A stretch of DNA of 35,131 nucleotides from Clostridiales bacterium (GCA_019420945.1 JAHZGF010000018.1:1-35131), one strand, 5' to 3'. Counted from the first letter of the stretch, positions 1-9,456 are shown. Notes: generated by a model not told the origin, from the letters alone. Program-made: numbers and translations.

Positions 1-5
1 CAAAA

Positions 6-52
6 TTAAATGCCAGTTTTCAATATCTGCCGGAAATTAAATTTGCATTTAA
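6..52. repeat. Inverted repeat upstream of toxin-antitoxin promoter
   Basis: TTAAATGC at 6-13 is mirrored exactly by GCATTTAA at 45-52. AAATTAAAT also occurs as a direct repeat at 3-11 and 34-42. The repeats sit just upstream of the -35 box of the toxin-antitoxin operon. They could be a regulator site or the tail of an upstream gene's control region; nothing in the sequence decides this. Confidence 0.3.
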
Positions 53-63
53 GAGCGGACGCC

Positions 64-92
64 TTGACGCTCTAGCACAATAAGGCTATAAT
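64..92 (+). promoter_or_regulatory. Sigma-A type promoter of the toxin-antitoxin operon
   Basis: TTGACG (64-69) and a perfect TATAAT (87-92) are separated by 17 bp, close to the consensus. Transcription would start near 99. A small palindrome follows at once (GATAG 96-100, CTATC 108-112), a position suited to autorepression by the antitoxin. Because the -10 box ends at base 92, the possible start codon at 93 cannot be in the transcript, which supports the antitoxin start at 135. Confidence 0.8.
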
Positions 93-95
93 ATG

Positions 96-112
96 GATAG
101 AATATTGCTATC
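96..112. promoter_or_regulatory. Candidate antitoxin operator
   Basis: An inverted repeat GATAG-N7-CTATC covers the expected transcription start of the toxin-antitoxin operon. Phd/YefM antitoxins usually repress their own operon by binding palindromes that overlap the promoter. The assignment rests on position and symmetry only. Confidence 0.4.
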
Positions 113-134
113 GTGCAAAACCGGGAGGTGCGAC

Positions 135-422
135 ATGATTATCCGTCCGTCTGCGGCAATCCGCCAGAACTACAATGAAATTGCCGAACTGTGCAGAAAG
201 ACCGAAGAGCCGGTGTTCCTCACCAAGAATGGCGAGGGGGATTTGGTTGTCATGGACATAGAAACCTACAACCGCCGGGAGAAGATGCTGAAACTCCGGG
301 AGGAACTGCTGGCGGTGGAGGAGGAAAGAATCCATGGAAGCCCAGGCTACTCTGTAGAGGAAGTCGCGGCGATGATGCGCAGCGCGATCCAGGAGGCGTC
401 AAATCGTGGAAACGCAGGGTAA
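135..422 (+). CDS. Type II antitoxin, Phd/YefM family
   Basis: A 95-residue protein whose N-terminal half has the Phd/YefM DNA-binding look: an opening segment 'MIIRPSAAIRQNYNEIAEL', then 'PVFLTKNGEGDLVVMDIETY', the usual strand-turn-strand. The C-terminal half is charged and helical, as expected for the part that wraps the toxin. The start at 135 follows GGGAGG with correct spacing; an in-frame ATG at 93 touches the -10 box and is not used. The toxin gene overlaps its 3' end by 17 bp, the typical coupled arrangement. It should neutralise the toxin and repress the operon with it. Family assignment is by sequence pattern; the exact subfamily is not resolved. Confidence 0.88.
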   Translation: MIIRPSAAIRQNYNEIAELCRKTEEPVFLTKNGEGDLVVMDIETYNRREKMLKLREELLAVEEERIHGSPGYSVEEVAAMMRSAIQEASNRGNAG

Positions 423-723
423 TTACCGTGTGATTGTATCCGAGCGGGCCAAGCAGATGCTGGTTTATCATGCGGCGTTTTTGGCGCAGGTCAGCCTGGA
501 GGCTGCGGAAAGACTGACTGCGGAATTTGAAAAGGCGGCAAATTCTCTGGAGGTCATGCCCCAGAGATGCCCGTGGTTTTCTGGGGAGTATATTCCCAGA
601 AATACCTACCGATTCATCCTCTTTGAAAAACGCTATATGCTCCTTTTTCAAATCGTAGACAATACCGTCTATGCGGATTATGTGCTGGATGGCAGGCAGG
701 ATTACAGCTGGCTGATCCCCTGA
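406..723 (+). CDS. Type II toxin, RelE/ParE superfamily
   Basis: A 105-residue protein starting at GTG 406, after GGAGG near 390, and overlapping the antitoxin gene by 17 bp. It has the RelE/ParE order: an N-terminal strand 'YRVIVSERAKQML', two long helices (about 18-50), then the strands 'YRFILFEKRYMLLFQI' and 'TVYADYVLDGRQDYSWLI'. RelE-like members cleave mRNA on the ribosome and ParE-like members poison gyrase. The late arginine in 'DGRQDY' fits the RelE side, but the sequence alone does not settle the target. In a conjugative element such a pair usually stabilises the element by killing cells that lose it. Confidence 0.85.
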   Translation: METQGNYRVIVSERAKQMLVYHAAFLAQVSLEAAERLTAEFEKAANSLEVMPQRCPWFSGEYIPRNTYRFILFEKRYMLLFQIVDNTVYADYVLDGRQDYSWLIP

Positions 724-761
724 CAGCATCCCATAACAACAGAAGATCAGAAGGCAAATCG

Positions 762-789
762 CCGCCTGGCTGCAGGGGGCGGTTTTTTT
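762..789 (+). terminator. Intrinsic terminator after the toxin gene
   Basis: CCGCC (762-766) can pair with GGCGG (778-782), with a T-G extension, and is followed by seven T residues (783-789). It separates the toxin-antitoxin operon from the conjugation genes, suggesting the pair is an independent cassette placed among the transfer genes. Confidence 0.65.
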
Positions 790-811
790 GTACCCAAAAG
801 GAGGTGCGTCC

Positions 812-1177
812 TTGGACGAAAAAGAATACAGCAACATCTATGCCATTCCCGCCAACTACACCGACTCCGGAAAGCTGCTGGGCGGCATGATTGAAACCAG
901 GAACGCTGTGGAAACGGTGTTCCTTTTATTTTTGGCGGGAGCTCCAGAGCTTCTGTGGATGCCCTTATCCGGAACCCTCCGGGTGGTGGTGATGACTGTC
1001 ACCTTGCTGCCCCTGGCCGTGGTGTCCATGATGGGGGTGGACGGGGGCTCCTTATTTCAGTATCTGGGACACATCTTGAGGTTCTGGACTCACCGGCGCA
1101 AACTCCACTTTAGGAGGATAGAAAGGTATGGCAAAGAAAAACACAAAGCCAAAAAGCCCCAAAAGGAAGAAGAATAA
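812..1177 (+). CDS. PrgI-type conjugation membrane protein (VirB3-like position)
   Basis: A 121-residue protein. The start is a TTG at 812, chosen because AAAAGGAGG lies just upstream at 796-804; the longer frame from 788 would begin before that site. It has two hydrophobic segments, about residues 30-45 and 58-80, around 'LLWMPLSGTLRVV', and a basic C-terminal tail ending in a Lys/Glu run. PrgI-family proteins precede the VirB4 ATPase in Gram-positive type IV secretion and act as the membrane partner, in the place of VirB3. Its 3' end overlaps the VirB4 gene by 50 bp, so the two are probably translationally coupled. Identified from size, topology and position. Confidence 0.8.
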   Translation: MDEKEYSNIYAIPANYTDSGKLLGGMIETRNAVETVFLLFLAGAPELLWMPLSGTLRVVVMTVTLLPLAVVSMMGVDGGSLFQYLGHILRFWTHRRKLHFRRIERYGKEKHKAKKPQKEEE

Positions 1178-3713
1178 AGGGGAATCGGCCCAGTCTTTCC
1201 TGCCCATCCGGGACATCCGAAACGGCGTGGTGGAGACCACGGACGGCCGGTATCTGAAAATCTTGGAGGTGGAGCCCATCAATTTTGCGCTGCGCTCTTC
1301 GGAGGAACAATTCAATATTATCTCCAGCTTTGCCAGCTGGCTGAAGATCTCCCCCATCCGGTTGCAGTTTAAGGCCATCACCCGCCGGGCGGACTCGGAT
1401 AAGCATATCTCCCTGGTGCAGGAGGAGCTGGCGCGGGAGGAAAATCCACAGTGCCGGGCCCTGGGGCAGGATTACCTGCGGCTGATCCGGGATGTGGGCA
1501 ATCGGGAGGCCCTGACCCGCCGGTTCTTTCTCATCTTCCAATATGAAGCGCTGGGCCGGGATGACGGGGATTACAGGAGGATTTGCGCTGCCCTCCAGGG
1601 GGCGGAACAGACCGCCCGGGCCTACTTTCTCCAGTGCGGAAACGGTATTGTCCAGCCTGAAAACCCGGACGAGGCCACGGCGGAGATCCTCTACCAGATC
1701 TTCAACCGGCGCTCCTGCCAGACCGAGCCCTTTCAGACCCGTGTGGACCGGGTGGTGCTGGATACCATGGCCGCCCAGGGACTTACTTTGGGCTTGGACC
1801 CGGTGCCGGAGATCCCTGTGGTGGATTTTTTGGCCCCACGGGGCATCGACTTCACCCAATCCCGCTACACCATCATGGACGGCCGGTACTACACCGTGCT
1901 GATGATCCGGGGGAACGGCTATCCCAGCCGGGTCCGGGCGGGCTGGATATCCACCCTCATCAACGCCGGGGAAGGCATTGACGTGGATCTGTTCCTCCGC
2001 CGGGAAAACCGGGGCAAGGCCATTGACAAGGTGGCCCAGCGGATCCGCCTGAACCGTACCAAGCTCAAAGGGATGCAGGACACCAGCACCGACTACGAGG
2101 AGCTGCAAAACTCCATCCAGGCGGGATACTTCATCAAAAATGGCATTGCCAACTACAACGAGGACCTGTTCTATCTCAGCGTATTTCTCACCATCTCCGC
2201 CCAGACCTTGGAGGAACTCCAATGGCGGAAGCGCCAGATGATCGACCTGCTCAAGTCCATGGATATTTTCGTCAGCGAGTGCAAAGTCCAGCAAGAGGCG
2301 GCCCTGCGCTCGGTGATGCCCTTCCTCCAAATCGACCCGGCCTTGGAGAAAAAGTCCCGGCGGAACGTACTCACCAGCGGGGCGGCTTCCACCTATCCCT
2401 TTTGCAGTTTTGAGATGTCCGACGACAACGGAGTGCTGCTGGGGGTCAACCGGAACAACAACTCCCTGTGCATTGTGGACCTGTTCAACACCAAGATTCA
2501 CAAAAACGCCAACCTGGTGCTGCTGGGCACCTCTGGGGCAGGCAAGACCTTCACCATGCAGCTGCTGGCTCTTCGAATGCGGATGCGTGGGATTCAGTGT
2601 TTTATTGTGGCGCCCATCAAGGGCCACGAGTTTCGCCGGGCCTGCAACCACATTGGCGGAGAATACATCCGCCTGGCCCCTGGGTCTCCCCACTGCATCA
2701 ACATTATGGAGGTCCGCCATGTGACCTCCCCGGAGATGGAGCTCATCGACGAGATCGGCTATGGGGAGACGGACTCTCTGCTGGCTCGGAAAATCCAGCA
2801 GCTGCTGACCTTTTTCGGGCTGCTCATTCCGGACATGACCAATGAGGAGGAACAGATGCTGGACGAGGCCCTCATCAAGACCTACCAGGAGTTTGGCATC
2901 ACCCATGATAACGACTCCGTGTTTGCAGACCCCAAGGCGGCGGAGCCCCACCCTAAGAAAATGCCGATTTTAGGAGATCTCCACAAGCACCTGCAGGAAA
3001 ACCCCATGACCCGCCGGCTGGCAGCCATTGTCAGCCGGTTTGTCACCGGGTCTGCCCAGTCCTTCAACCGGCAGACCAATGTGGATTTGAGCAACAAGTA
3101 CATTGTGCTGGACCTTAGCGAGCTGAAAGGAAAACTGCTCCCTGTGGGGATGTTCATTGCCCTGGACTATGTGTGGGACCAAATCAAGGCGGACCGCACC
3201 AAGCGGAAAGCAATCTTCATTGACGAGATTTGGCAGCTGATAGGAGCCAGCTCCACCCGTATGGCAGCGGAGTTCTGTTTGGAGATCTTCAAGGTCATCC
3301 GGGGATTTGGCGGGGCGGCTGTGGCCGCTACCCAGGATCTGTCCGATTTCTTCGGCCTGGAGGACGGCAAGTACGGCCGGGCCATTATCAATAACTCTAA
3401 AAACAAGATCATCCTGAACCTGGAGACGGACGAGGCCCGCACGGTTCAGGAGACTTTGAAGCTCACACGCAGCGAGACAAGAGCCATCACCCAGTTTGAG
3501 CGGGGCGAGGCCCTGATCTGCTCCAATTCCAACAAGGTGCCGGTGGTCATCAAGGCGTCCCAAACGGAACTGGAGATGATCACCACCGACCGGGCGGAGC
3601 TGGAAGCCTTGCTGCATGAGCGAACCCATCACCAAAGCGAGGGGCATTTGCGGGAAAATGTCCAGGGAAAGGAGGAAAAACCCGATTTAACCCAGCCAGC
3701 AAATCGAAAGTGA
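1128..3713 (+). CDS. VirB4/TraE-family conjugation ATPase
   Basis: An 861-residue cytoplasmic ATPase that powers the type IV secretion channel. The N-terminal half (about 20-430) is the VirB4 non-motor domain, including 'ILEVEPINFALRSSEEQ'. The motor domain follows, with Walker A 'GTSGAGKT' at 467-474, Walker B 'AIFIDE' at 695-700 and the arginine-finger region 'VIRGFGGAAVAATQDLSDF'. ATG 1128 is preceded by GGAGG at 1112-1116. The length is normal for the family. It lies downstream of PrgI and upstream of the large surface protein, the common order in Clostridia conjugative transposons. All motor motifs are intact, so it is probably functional. Confidence 0.95.
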   Translation: MAKKNTKPKSPKRKKNKGESAQSFLPIRDIRNGVVETTDGRYLKILEVEPINFALRSSEEQFNIISSFASWLKISPIRLQFKAITRRADSDKHISLVQEELAREENPQCRALGQDYLRLIRDVGNREALTRRFFLIFQYEALGRDDGDYRRICAALQGAEQTARAYFLQCGNGIVQPENPDEATAEILYQIFNRRSCQTEPFQTRVDRVVLDTMAAQGLTLGLDPVPEIPVVDFLAPRGIDFTQSRYTIMDGRYYTVLMIRGNGYPSRVRAGWISTLINAGEGIDVDLFLRRENRGKAIDKVAQRIRLNRTKLKGMQDTSTDYEELQNSIQAGYFIKNGIANYNEDLFYLSVFLTISAQTLEELQWRKRQMIDLLKSMDIFVSECKVQQEAALRSVMPFLQIDPALEKKSRRNVLTSGAASTYPFCSFEMSDDNGVLLGVNRNNNSLCIVDLFNTKIHKNANLVLLGTSGAGKTFTMQLLALRMRMRGIQCFIVAPIKGHEFRRACNHIGGEYIRLAPGSPHCINIMEVRHVTSPEMELIDEIGYGETDSLLARKIQQLLTFFGLLIPDMTNEEEQMLDEALIKTYQEFGITHDNDSVFADPKAAEPHPKKMPILGDLHKHLQENPMTRRLAAIVSRFVTGSAQSFNRQTNVDLSNKYIVLDLSELKGKLLPVGMFIALDYVWDQIKADRTKRKAIFIDEIWQLIGASSTRMAAEFCLEIFKVIRGFGGAAVAATQDLSDFFGLEDGKYGRAIINNSKNKIILNLETDEARTVQETLKLTRSETRAITQFERGEALICSNSNKVPVVIKASQTELEMITTDRAELEALLHERTHHQSEGHLRENVQGKEEKPDLTQPANRK

Positions 3714-3735
3714 AAAGAAAGGGGTATCCATAAAA

Positions 3736-6700
3736 ATGAAAAAGAGAATACTCTCCCTACTGTTGGCAGTGGTGCTGTGCTTCAGCACGCTGCCATTTTC
3801 TGTTTCTGCCGATGAACTTTCCAGCGCTCTCCCCACGGAAAGCCTGCCGGAAGAATCCCCGGCAGAGGAAACGGAAGAACCACCCTCGTCAGAGAACACT
3901 ATCACCATCTCGGACAGCTCCGGGAATGTGCCGGTGCTGTACGCCCAGGATAACTTTAGCTCTCTGAAAAGTGATGTGGAGGGCGGCACCAACTACATGA
4001 CCAGCTACGGCGTCACCCGGCAGAGTATTGTCCGGGAGCTGGAAGCCCATGAAAACGACGACTACTATCTAGGCACCCCCTATGAGGGCGGGGACGCCCA
4101 ATCCCCCAATGGGGACACCAGCTACAACGGTCACGCTGGACTAAACTGCGGTGGGTTTGTGTCCTATGTTTTGCGGAAAGCTGGGCTGGACGCCGATGCC
4201 GTTATGGCAAAAATCCAGTCCATCCCCGGCGGGACCAACTGGTTTGGGTCCGGCCTGCCCTATGACATCTTGGCCGGCGCTTCCAATTACATGACCCTCA
4301 TCGAGGCCAGCGACCTGACCGGGTATGCGTTTGAGACAAAGCAGGAACTTCTCGCCAGCGGCCTGGCCGAAAAAGGCGATATCATTCTCATGTGGTGGAG
4401 CAAAACGCCATTTAACGATGGCGCGGACAACCACATTGGCTTTTATTGGGGGGATTTTGACGGCGAGGACAAGATGTGGCACAGCAACACTCATCCCAGT
4501 TCGGGGAACCAGATCAGCGCCATTACCCCCAAAACCGAGGGCAGCTATTATGTGCTCATCAAGATTGAGCCCACACAGCCCAAGGAGTACACCGTCACCC
4601 TGACCAAGACCTCGGCGGACGTTTCCATTACCCAAGGCAACTCGGCCTATTCACTTGCCGGAGCCACCTACAATGTATACAAAGGCACTTCCGGGACGGG
4701 TTCGGTGGTGGCTACCTTCACCACGGATGAAGCTGGCCATGCCACTTTATCCACCCCGCTGGAGGATGGGACATACTCGGTGAAAGAGGTCACCCCGCCC
4801 AAAGGGTACAAGCTGGATACGAAAGTGTACACCTTCACCATCAACGGAGCGGATACCAGCTTGTCAGTGGAGGACGAGCCTGGAACCCTCACCTTGAAGC
4901 TCAAGAAGAAGGACGCCCAAACCGGCAGCACTCCCCAGGGCAACGCTTCTCTGGCCGGAGCAGTATACCAAGTTAGCTACCAGAAAGGCGGCCAGACCGT
5001 CACAGAGGAACTGACCTCCGATGCTTCCGGCAACCTGGGGACCCTGGAGGGCATCCCCTTCGGCACCGTTACCGTGAAAGAATTGACCGCCCCAGAAGGG
5101 TACCGGCTGGATACGGAGGTCCACACCTACACCGTGGACGGCTCTCAGCTAACGGGTGACACCTACACGTTGGAAGTTACGGACCTGGCGGAGGAAGTCC
5201 AGCGGGGCGGCCTGACCATTCAGAAGAAAGACAGTCAAACTGGCACCACACCCCAGGGCGACGCCTCTCTGGAAGGGATCTCCTTTGAGATCGTCAACCA
5301 AAGTAAGAACCCCGTGGTGGTCAACGGTTCCACCGCAGCCCCCGGCCAGGTGGCCATGACCATCACCACCAACGCCAGCGGCGTAGCTTCCACCGGGGAG
5401 GGTGTTCTTCCCTACGGGGACTACACGGTGCGGGAGGTTTCCACCAACGAGTCCATGCTTCAGACATTTACGGAGGAAATTGCCGTGACCATCGACCAGG
5501 ATGGTCAAATGTTGGAGTACGACGCCGAAAATGATGTGGTCCGGGGCGGCATTGACCTGGAAAAGCAGGACAGCCAGATGGGGACCACTCCCCAGGGCAA
5601 CTCCTCCTTCGCCAACATCGACTTTGAGATCGTGAACCGCAGCACCAACCCCGTGGTAGTGGATGGCACCACCTACGACGTGGGCGATGTGGTCATGACC
5701 ATCACCACGGACGAAACCGGTCACGCCAGCACCGGAAATGACGTTCTTCCTTATGGTACTTACGAGGTGCGGGAATCTCAGACAAATGAGTCCATGCTGT
5801 TGACCTGGACCGGCGAAACCGTCACTGTACGGCAGCAGGGCCACTCTGTTGCCATCACTGCTGTGAACGATGTGGAGCGGGGCGGCTTATCCGTGGAAAA
5901 GCAGGATACCATCACCGGCAACACTCCCCAGGGTGACGCCAACTTCGAGGGAATCACTTTTGAAATCATCAACAACAGCCGGAACCCGGTGATTGTTGAG
6001 GGCCAGAAATACCAGCCCGGTGAAGTTGTAAAAACTCTGGTCACCGACAGCGAGGGCAAAGCGTCAACTGCTGATGACCTGCTGCCTTACGGTGAGTACA
6101 TCCTCCATGAATCCGCCACCAACGAGAGTATGCTGCTCACTGCACCAGACCAGACAGTCTTGGTGGAGGATGATGGCGTGATTTACGAATTTACCATGTC
6201 GGATGAAGTTGTAAGAGGCGGCGTCCTCATCGAAAAGCGTGACCTGGAGTCCGGCCTGTTCACCCCCTTGGGTGGGGCCAGCCTGGATGGCACTCTCTTT
6301 GAGATCACCAATAAATCCATCAACGCCGTGTATGTGAACGGCGCTCTGTATGAACCCGGCGAGGTGTGCGCTACCATCGAGGTGGTGGACGGCATCGCCC
6401 AGACGGACGCCCGCGCCCTGCCCTACGGCACCTACCAGATGGTGGAGAGCAAGCCTGGAGAAGGGTACCTCCATACGGACCAGACGGTTCGCTCCTTCCA
6501 GATCCGGGAGGATGGGCAAGTCATTGAGTTCCGGGACGGCGACGCCGCCTACAACCAGGTGATCCGTGGAGACCTGCAATTCATCAAAGTCGGTGAGGGC
6601 GGCGAAACCAATATGGAGCGGTTCGCCAATGTGGCCTTCAAACTGACGTCTGAAACTACTGGGGAATCCCATATTGTGGTGACCGATGAAAACGGTGAAG

Positions 6701-9450
6701 TGCGTACCACCACTGAGTGGAACCCCCACTCCCAGAACACCAACGGCAACGATGGTGTGGAGGACGAAAGCGCTTGGGATGACCACAACGGTACCTGGTT
6801 CGGCCTGACCACCGAGGGCTGGATGGTGGACGTTCAGGACGAGCTGTGCGCCCTTCCCTTCGACCAGTACACCTTGGAGGAACTGCGCTGCGAAGGAAAC
6901 CAGGGTTATGAGCTGGTGAAGGTGTCCGGAATCACCATTAGCCGGAATAACACAGTGATTGAGTTGGGCACCATTGATGACCAATTCGAGGGAGTGCCGG
7001 AGATCGGCACTACTGCCACGGTGGATGGCGAACATACAGCGGAACCCGCCGGGGAAGTCACCATCGTGGACACCGTGACCTACAAAAACCTGAAGATGGG
7101 CGAAACCTACAAATTGTCCGGCATTCTCATGGACAAAAGCACTGGGGAGCCGTTGCTGGTGGGTGAGCAGCAGGTCACAGCTGAGTTGGAGTTCACGCCC
7201 ACCAGTTCCGATGGCACCGTGGAACTGACCTATACGCTGGATGCCAGCGCTCTTGCTGGCAAAGCTGTGGTGGTCTTTGAGGACCTCTATCAAGGCGAGA
7301 ATGTGATTGCTTCTCACGCCGATCTGGAGGATGAGGGCCAGACCGTGACCTTTGGGCAGTCCTCCATTGGCACCACTGCCACCGTCAACGGCGAGAAAAC
7401 TGTGGAGCCTGCCGAGCAAATCACCATCACCGATACGGTGGAGTATTCCGGTTTGACCGTGGGCCAGGAGTACAAACTGTCCGGTGTGCTGATGGATAAA
7501 GAGACGGGAGAACCCTTGTTGATTGGCGAGGGCGAGGAACAGGCTCAGGTAACCAGTGAAGCTGCCTTTACTCCCTCTGAGTCCAGCGGCACTATCGACG
7601 TGCTGTTCACCTTCAATGCTTCCGGGCTGGAGGGAAAGTCCCTGGTAGTTTTTGAGAAACTTTACCTGGGCGAAACTGAGATTGCCAGCCATGAGGACAT
7701 TGAGGATGAAGGGCAAACGGTTTCCTTTATTGAAACCCCGGAGATCGGCACTACCGCCACGGTGGACGGCCAGCACACAGCCGACCCCACAGGTGAGATC
7801 ACCATTGTGGATGTGGTGGAGTACACCGGGCTAACCCCCGGCCAAACCTACACCGTTTCCGGCGTCCTTATGGACAAGGGCACGGGCCAGGCGCTTTTAG
7901 TAGACGGGGCTGAAGTCACTGCCGAGACAGAATTTGTGGCAGAAGAAAGCAGCGGAACCGTGGAACTGACCTATACCCTTGACGCCAGCACCTTAGCTGG
8001 CACCACCATTGTAGTGTTTGAAACGCTGTATTCCGATGGGGTGGAGATTGCCGCCCATGCGGACATTAACGACGAGGCACAAACCATAGAAATCACCGAA
8101 CCGGACGAACCCACCCTGGGCACCACCGCCACGGTGGATGGCCAACACACTGCCGACCCCACGGGCGAAATCACCATTGTGGACGTGGTGGAGTACACCG
8201 GCTTGATTCCTGGAAAGACCTACGCCGTTTCCGGCATCCTCATGAACAAAGGCACAGGAGAGCCCCTCCTGATAGACGGCGCGGAAGTTACTGCAGAGGT
8301 GGAGTTCACTCCTGAAGAAACCATTGGAACCGTAGAACTGACTTATACTCTGGATGCCAGCACCTTGGCTGGTACCACCATTGTGGTGTTTGAAACGCTG
8401 TATCAGGACGGGGTGGAGATTGCCGCCCATGCCGACATCAACGACGAGGATCAGACCATCATCATCGCCCCCAAGGGCGGCCTGCTGATTCAAAAGACCT
8501 CCGAGGACGGCGTGTTGGAGGGCTTCACCTTCCTGGTGGAGGGCAACGGGTATTCGGAAACCTTTACCACCGACGGTGCGGGAAAAATCTACATCGAGAA
8601 TCTGGCCCCCGGCGAGTACACCGTCACCGAACAAGAGAATGACTTAACATCCCGGTATGAAATTCCCGCAGGCCAGACAGTCACCGTGACAGCAGATGTA
8701 GCCACCACCGTAGAGTTTTACAATGCTTTGCTCCGGGGCAAAATCACCGGCCACAAGACCGGGGCCGAGCAGGCTCCCCTGGAGGGTGTCACCTTTGGGC
8801 TGTTCGCTGCGGAAACCACCGATTTTACAACGGAGAATGCCATTTCCATAGCTGAAACGGACGCCAATGGGGAGTTTACTTTTGAAGCGCCCTACGGCTC
8901 CTTCCAAGTCATGGAGTTGGCTACAGTGCCCGGCTACCTCACCATGAAAGAGCCTGTTGCCGTGGAGGTCAACGCCCCGGAAGTGGAGTTGGACCCCATC
9001 GCCAACAGCCAAACGGTGATTCACATCTCCAAGGTGGATGCGGAAACGGGAGAGGAACTTCCCGGAGCTACCCTGGAACTCTACGCTCCGGACGGCACGC
9101 TGCTGGAATCTTGGGAGACTTCTGACATCCCCCACGTCATTACGGGCCTGCCTGTGGGCGAGGGTTATGTGCTAAAGGAAACCGCCGCCCCGGAAGGGTA
9201 TGAGCTGGCGGAGGACATCGTTTTTGCCGTGGAAAACACTGCGGAAATCCAGTTTGTAGGTATGGTGGACGAGCCCAGCCCCGAAGAGCCGGAGACTCCC
9301 GAGGAACCCACGGAGCCGGAAGAGCCCACGCCCACGGTGCCCCAGACCGGTGGCAGCCGCATGGCCCTGTGGGTGGGCGCGTTGCTTATCTTGGCCTTGG
9401 GCAGCCTGGGCATCGTGCTGATTCTCTTGAAAAAGCAAAATAAACTGTAA
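3736..9450 (+). CDS. Wall-anchored surface protein: NlpC/P60-like domain, CnaB/SpaA repeats, T-Q ester repeats
   Basis: A 1904-residue secreted protein. A signal peptide ends near residue 26 ('FSVSADE'). Residues about 95-280 look like a papain-fold cell-wall peptidase with Cys138 ('LNCGGFVSYVL') and His233 ('DNHIGFYWG'). SpaA/CnaB-type domains follow at about 285 and 384, then four near-tandem copies of about 112 residues starting at 491, 604, 716 and 828, and a variant at 945. Four VaFE/T-Q ester-type domains of about 120 residues begin at 1089, 1210, 1336 and 1460 (each 'GTTATV...'). Three more SpaA-like domains (1581, 1668, 1761), a Pro/Glu linker, the sortase motif VPQTG (1868), a membrane helix and a Lys-rich tail complete it. 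Such domains form internal covalent cross-links. Likely role: a rigid contact fibre and local wall opening for conjugation. Confidence 0.88.
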   Translation: MKKRILSLLLAVVLCFSTLPFSVSADELSSALPTESLPEESPAEETEEPPSSENTITISDSSGNVPVLYAQDNFSSLKSDVEGGTNYMTSYGVTRQSIVRELEAHENDDYYLGTPYEGGDAQSPNGDTSYNGHAGLNCGGFVSYVLRKAGLDADAVMAKIQSIPGGTNWFGSGLPYDILAGASNYMTLIEASDLTGYAFETKQELLASGLAEKGDIILMWWSKTPFNDGADNHIGFYWGDFDGEDKMWHSNTHPSSGNQISAITPKTEGSYYVLIKIEPTQPKEYTVTLTKTSADVSITQGNSAYSLAGATYNVYKGTSGTGSVVATFTTDEAGHATLSTPLEDGTYSVKEVTPPKGYKLDTKVYTFTINGADTSLSVEDEPGTLTLKLKKKDAQTGSTPQGNASLAGAVYQVSYQKGGQTVTEELTSDASGNLGTLEGIPFGTVTVKELTAPEGYRLDTEVHTYTVDGSQLTGDTYTLEVTDLAEEVQRGGLTIQKKDSQTGTTPQGDASLEGISFEIVNQSKNPVVVNGSTAAPGQVAMTITTNASGVASTGEGVLPYGDYTVREVSTNESMLQTFTEEIAVTIDQDGQMLEYDAENDVVRGGIDLEKQDSQMGTTPQGNSSFANIDFEIVNRSTNPVVVDGTTYDVGDVVMTITTDETGHASTGNDVLPYGTYEVRESQTNESMLLTWTGETVTVRQQGHSVAITAVNDVERGGLSVEKQDTITGNTPQGDANFEGITFEIINNSRNPVIVEGQKYQPGEVVKTLVTDSEGKASTADDLLPYGEYILHESATNESMLLTAPDQTVLVEDDGVIYEFTMSDEVVRGGVLIEKRDLESGLFTPLGGASLDGTLFEITNKSINAVYVNGALYEPGEVCATIEVVDGIAQTDARALPYGTYQMVESKPGEGYLHTDQTVRSFQIREDGQVIEFRDGDAAYNQVIRGDLQFIKVGEGGETNMERFANVAFKLTSETTGESHIVVTDENGEVRTTTEWNPHSQNTNGNDGVEDESAWDDHNGTWFGLTTEGWMVDVQDELCALPFDQYTLEELRCEGNQGYELVKVSGITISRNNTVIELGTIDDQFEGVPEIGTTATVDGEHTAEPAGEVTIVDTVTYKNLKMGETYKLSGILMDKSTGEPLLVGEQQVTAELEFTPTSSDGTVELTYTLDASALAGKAVVVFEDLYQGENVIASHADLEDEGQTVTFGQSSIGTTATVNGEKTVEPAEQITITDTVEYSGLTVGQEYKLSGVLMDKETGEPLLIGEGEEQAQVTSEAAFTPSESSGTIDVLFTFNASGLEGKSLVVFEKLYLGETEIASHEDIEDEGQTVSFIETPEIGTTATVDGQHTADPTGEITIVDVVEYTGLTPGQTYTVSGVLMDKGTGQALLVDGAEVTAETEFVAEESSGTVELTYTLDASTLAGTTIVVFETLYSDGVEIAAHADINDEAQTIEITEPDEPTLGTTATVDGQHTADPTGEITIVDVVEYTGLIPGKTYAVSGILMNKGTGEPLLIDGAEVTAEVEFTPEETIGTVELTYTLDASTLAGTTIVVFETLYQDGVEIAAHADINDEDQTIIIAPKGGLLIQKTSEDGVLEGFTFLVEGNGYSETFTTDGAGKIYIENLAPGEYTVTEQENDLTSRYEIPAGQTVTVTADVATTVEFYNALLRGKITGHKTGAEQAPLEGVTFGLFAAETTDFTTENAISIAETDANGEFTFEAPYGSFQVMELATVPGYLTMKEPVAVEVNAPEVELDPIANSQTVIHISKVDAETGEELPGATLELYAPDGTLLESWETSDIPHVITGLPVGEGYVLKETAAPEGYELAEDIVFAVENTAEIQFVGMVDEPSPEEPETPEEPTEPEEPTPTVPQTGGSRMALWVGALLILALGSLGIVLILLKKQNKL
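7000..8475 (+). repeat. Four tandem T-Q ester (VaFE) domain repeats inside the surface-protein gene
   Basis: Repeat units begin near 7000, 7363, 7741 and 8110, each about 360 bp and encoding about 120 residues that open with (S/E/T)(I/L)GTTATV and close near 'DEGQTV' or 'DEAQTI'. Copies 3 and 4 are almost identical in protein (both 'VDGQHTADPTGEITIVD') but differ at many third codon positions. That argues for protein-level constraint rather than a very recent duplication. Confidence 0.8.
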
Positions 9451-9456
9451 TGTGAC

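Noticed and set aside
93..134. Upstream ATG extending the antitoxin by 14 residues
   Set aside because: It begins at the base after the -10 box, before the expected transcription start, and has no ribosome binding site.
1110..2951. 613-codon open frame on the minus strand opposite the VirB4 gene
   Set aside because: It lies wholly inside a gene with intact ATPase motifs, and its translation is low-complexity, rich in His/Gly/Val/Leu, without domains. It is a product of GC-rich codon bias.
7000..8475. Regular repeats that might suggest a CRISPR-like or satellite array
   Set aside because: The units are about 360 bp, in frame and encode conserved T-Q ester domains; no short identical repeats with unique spacers exist anywhere in the window.
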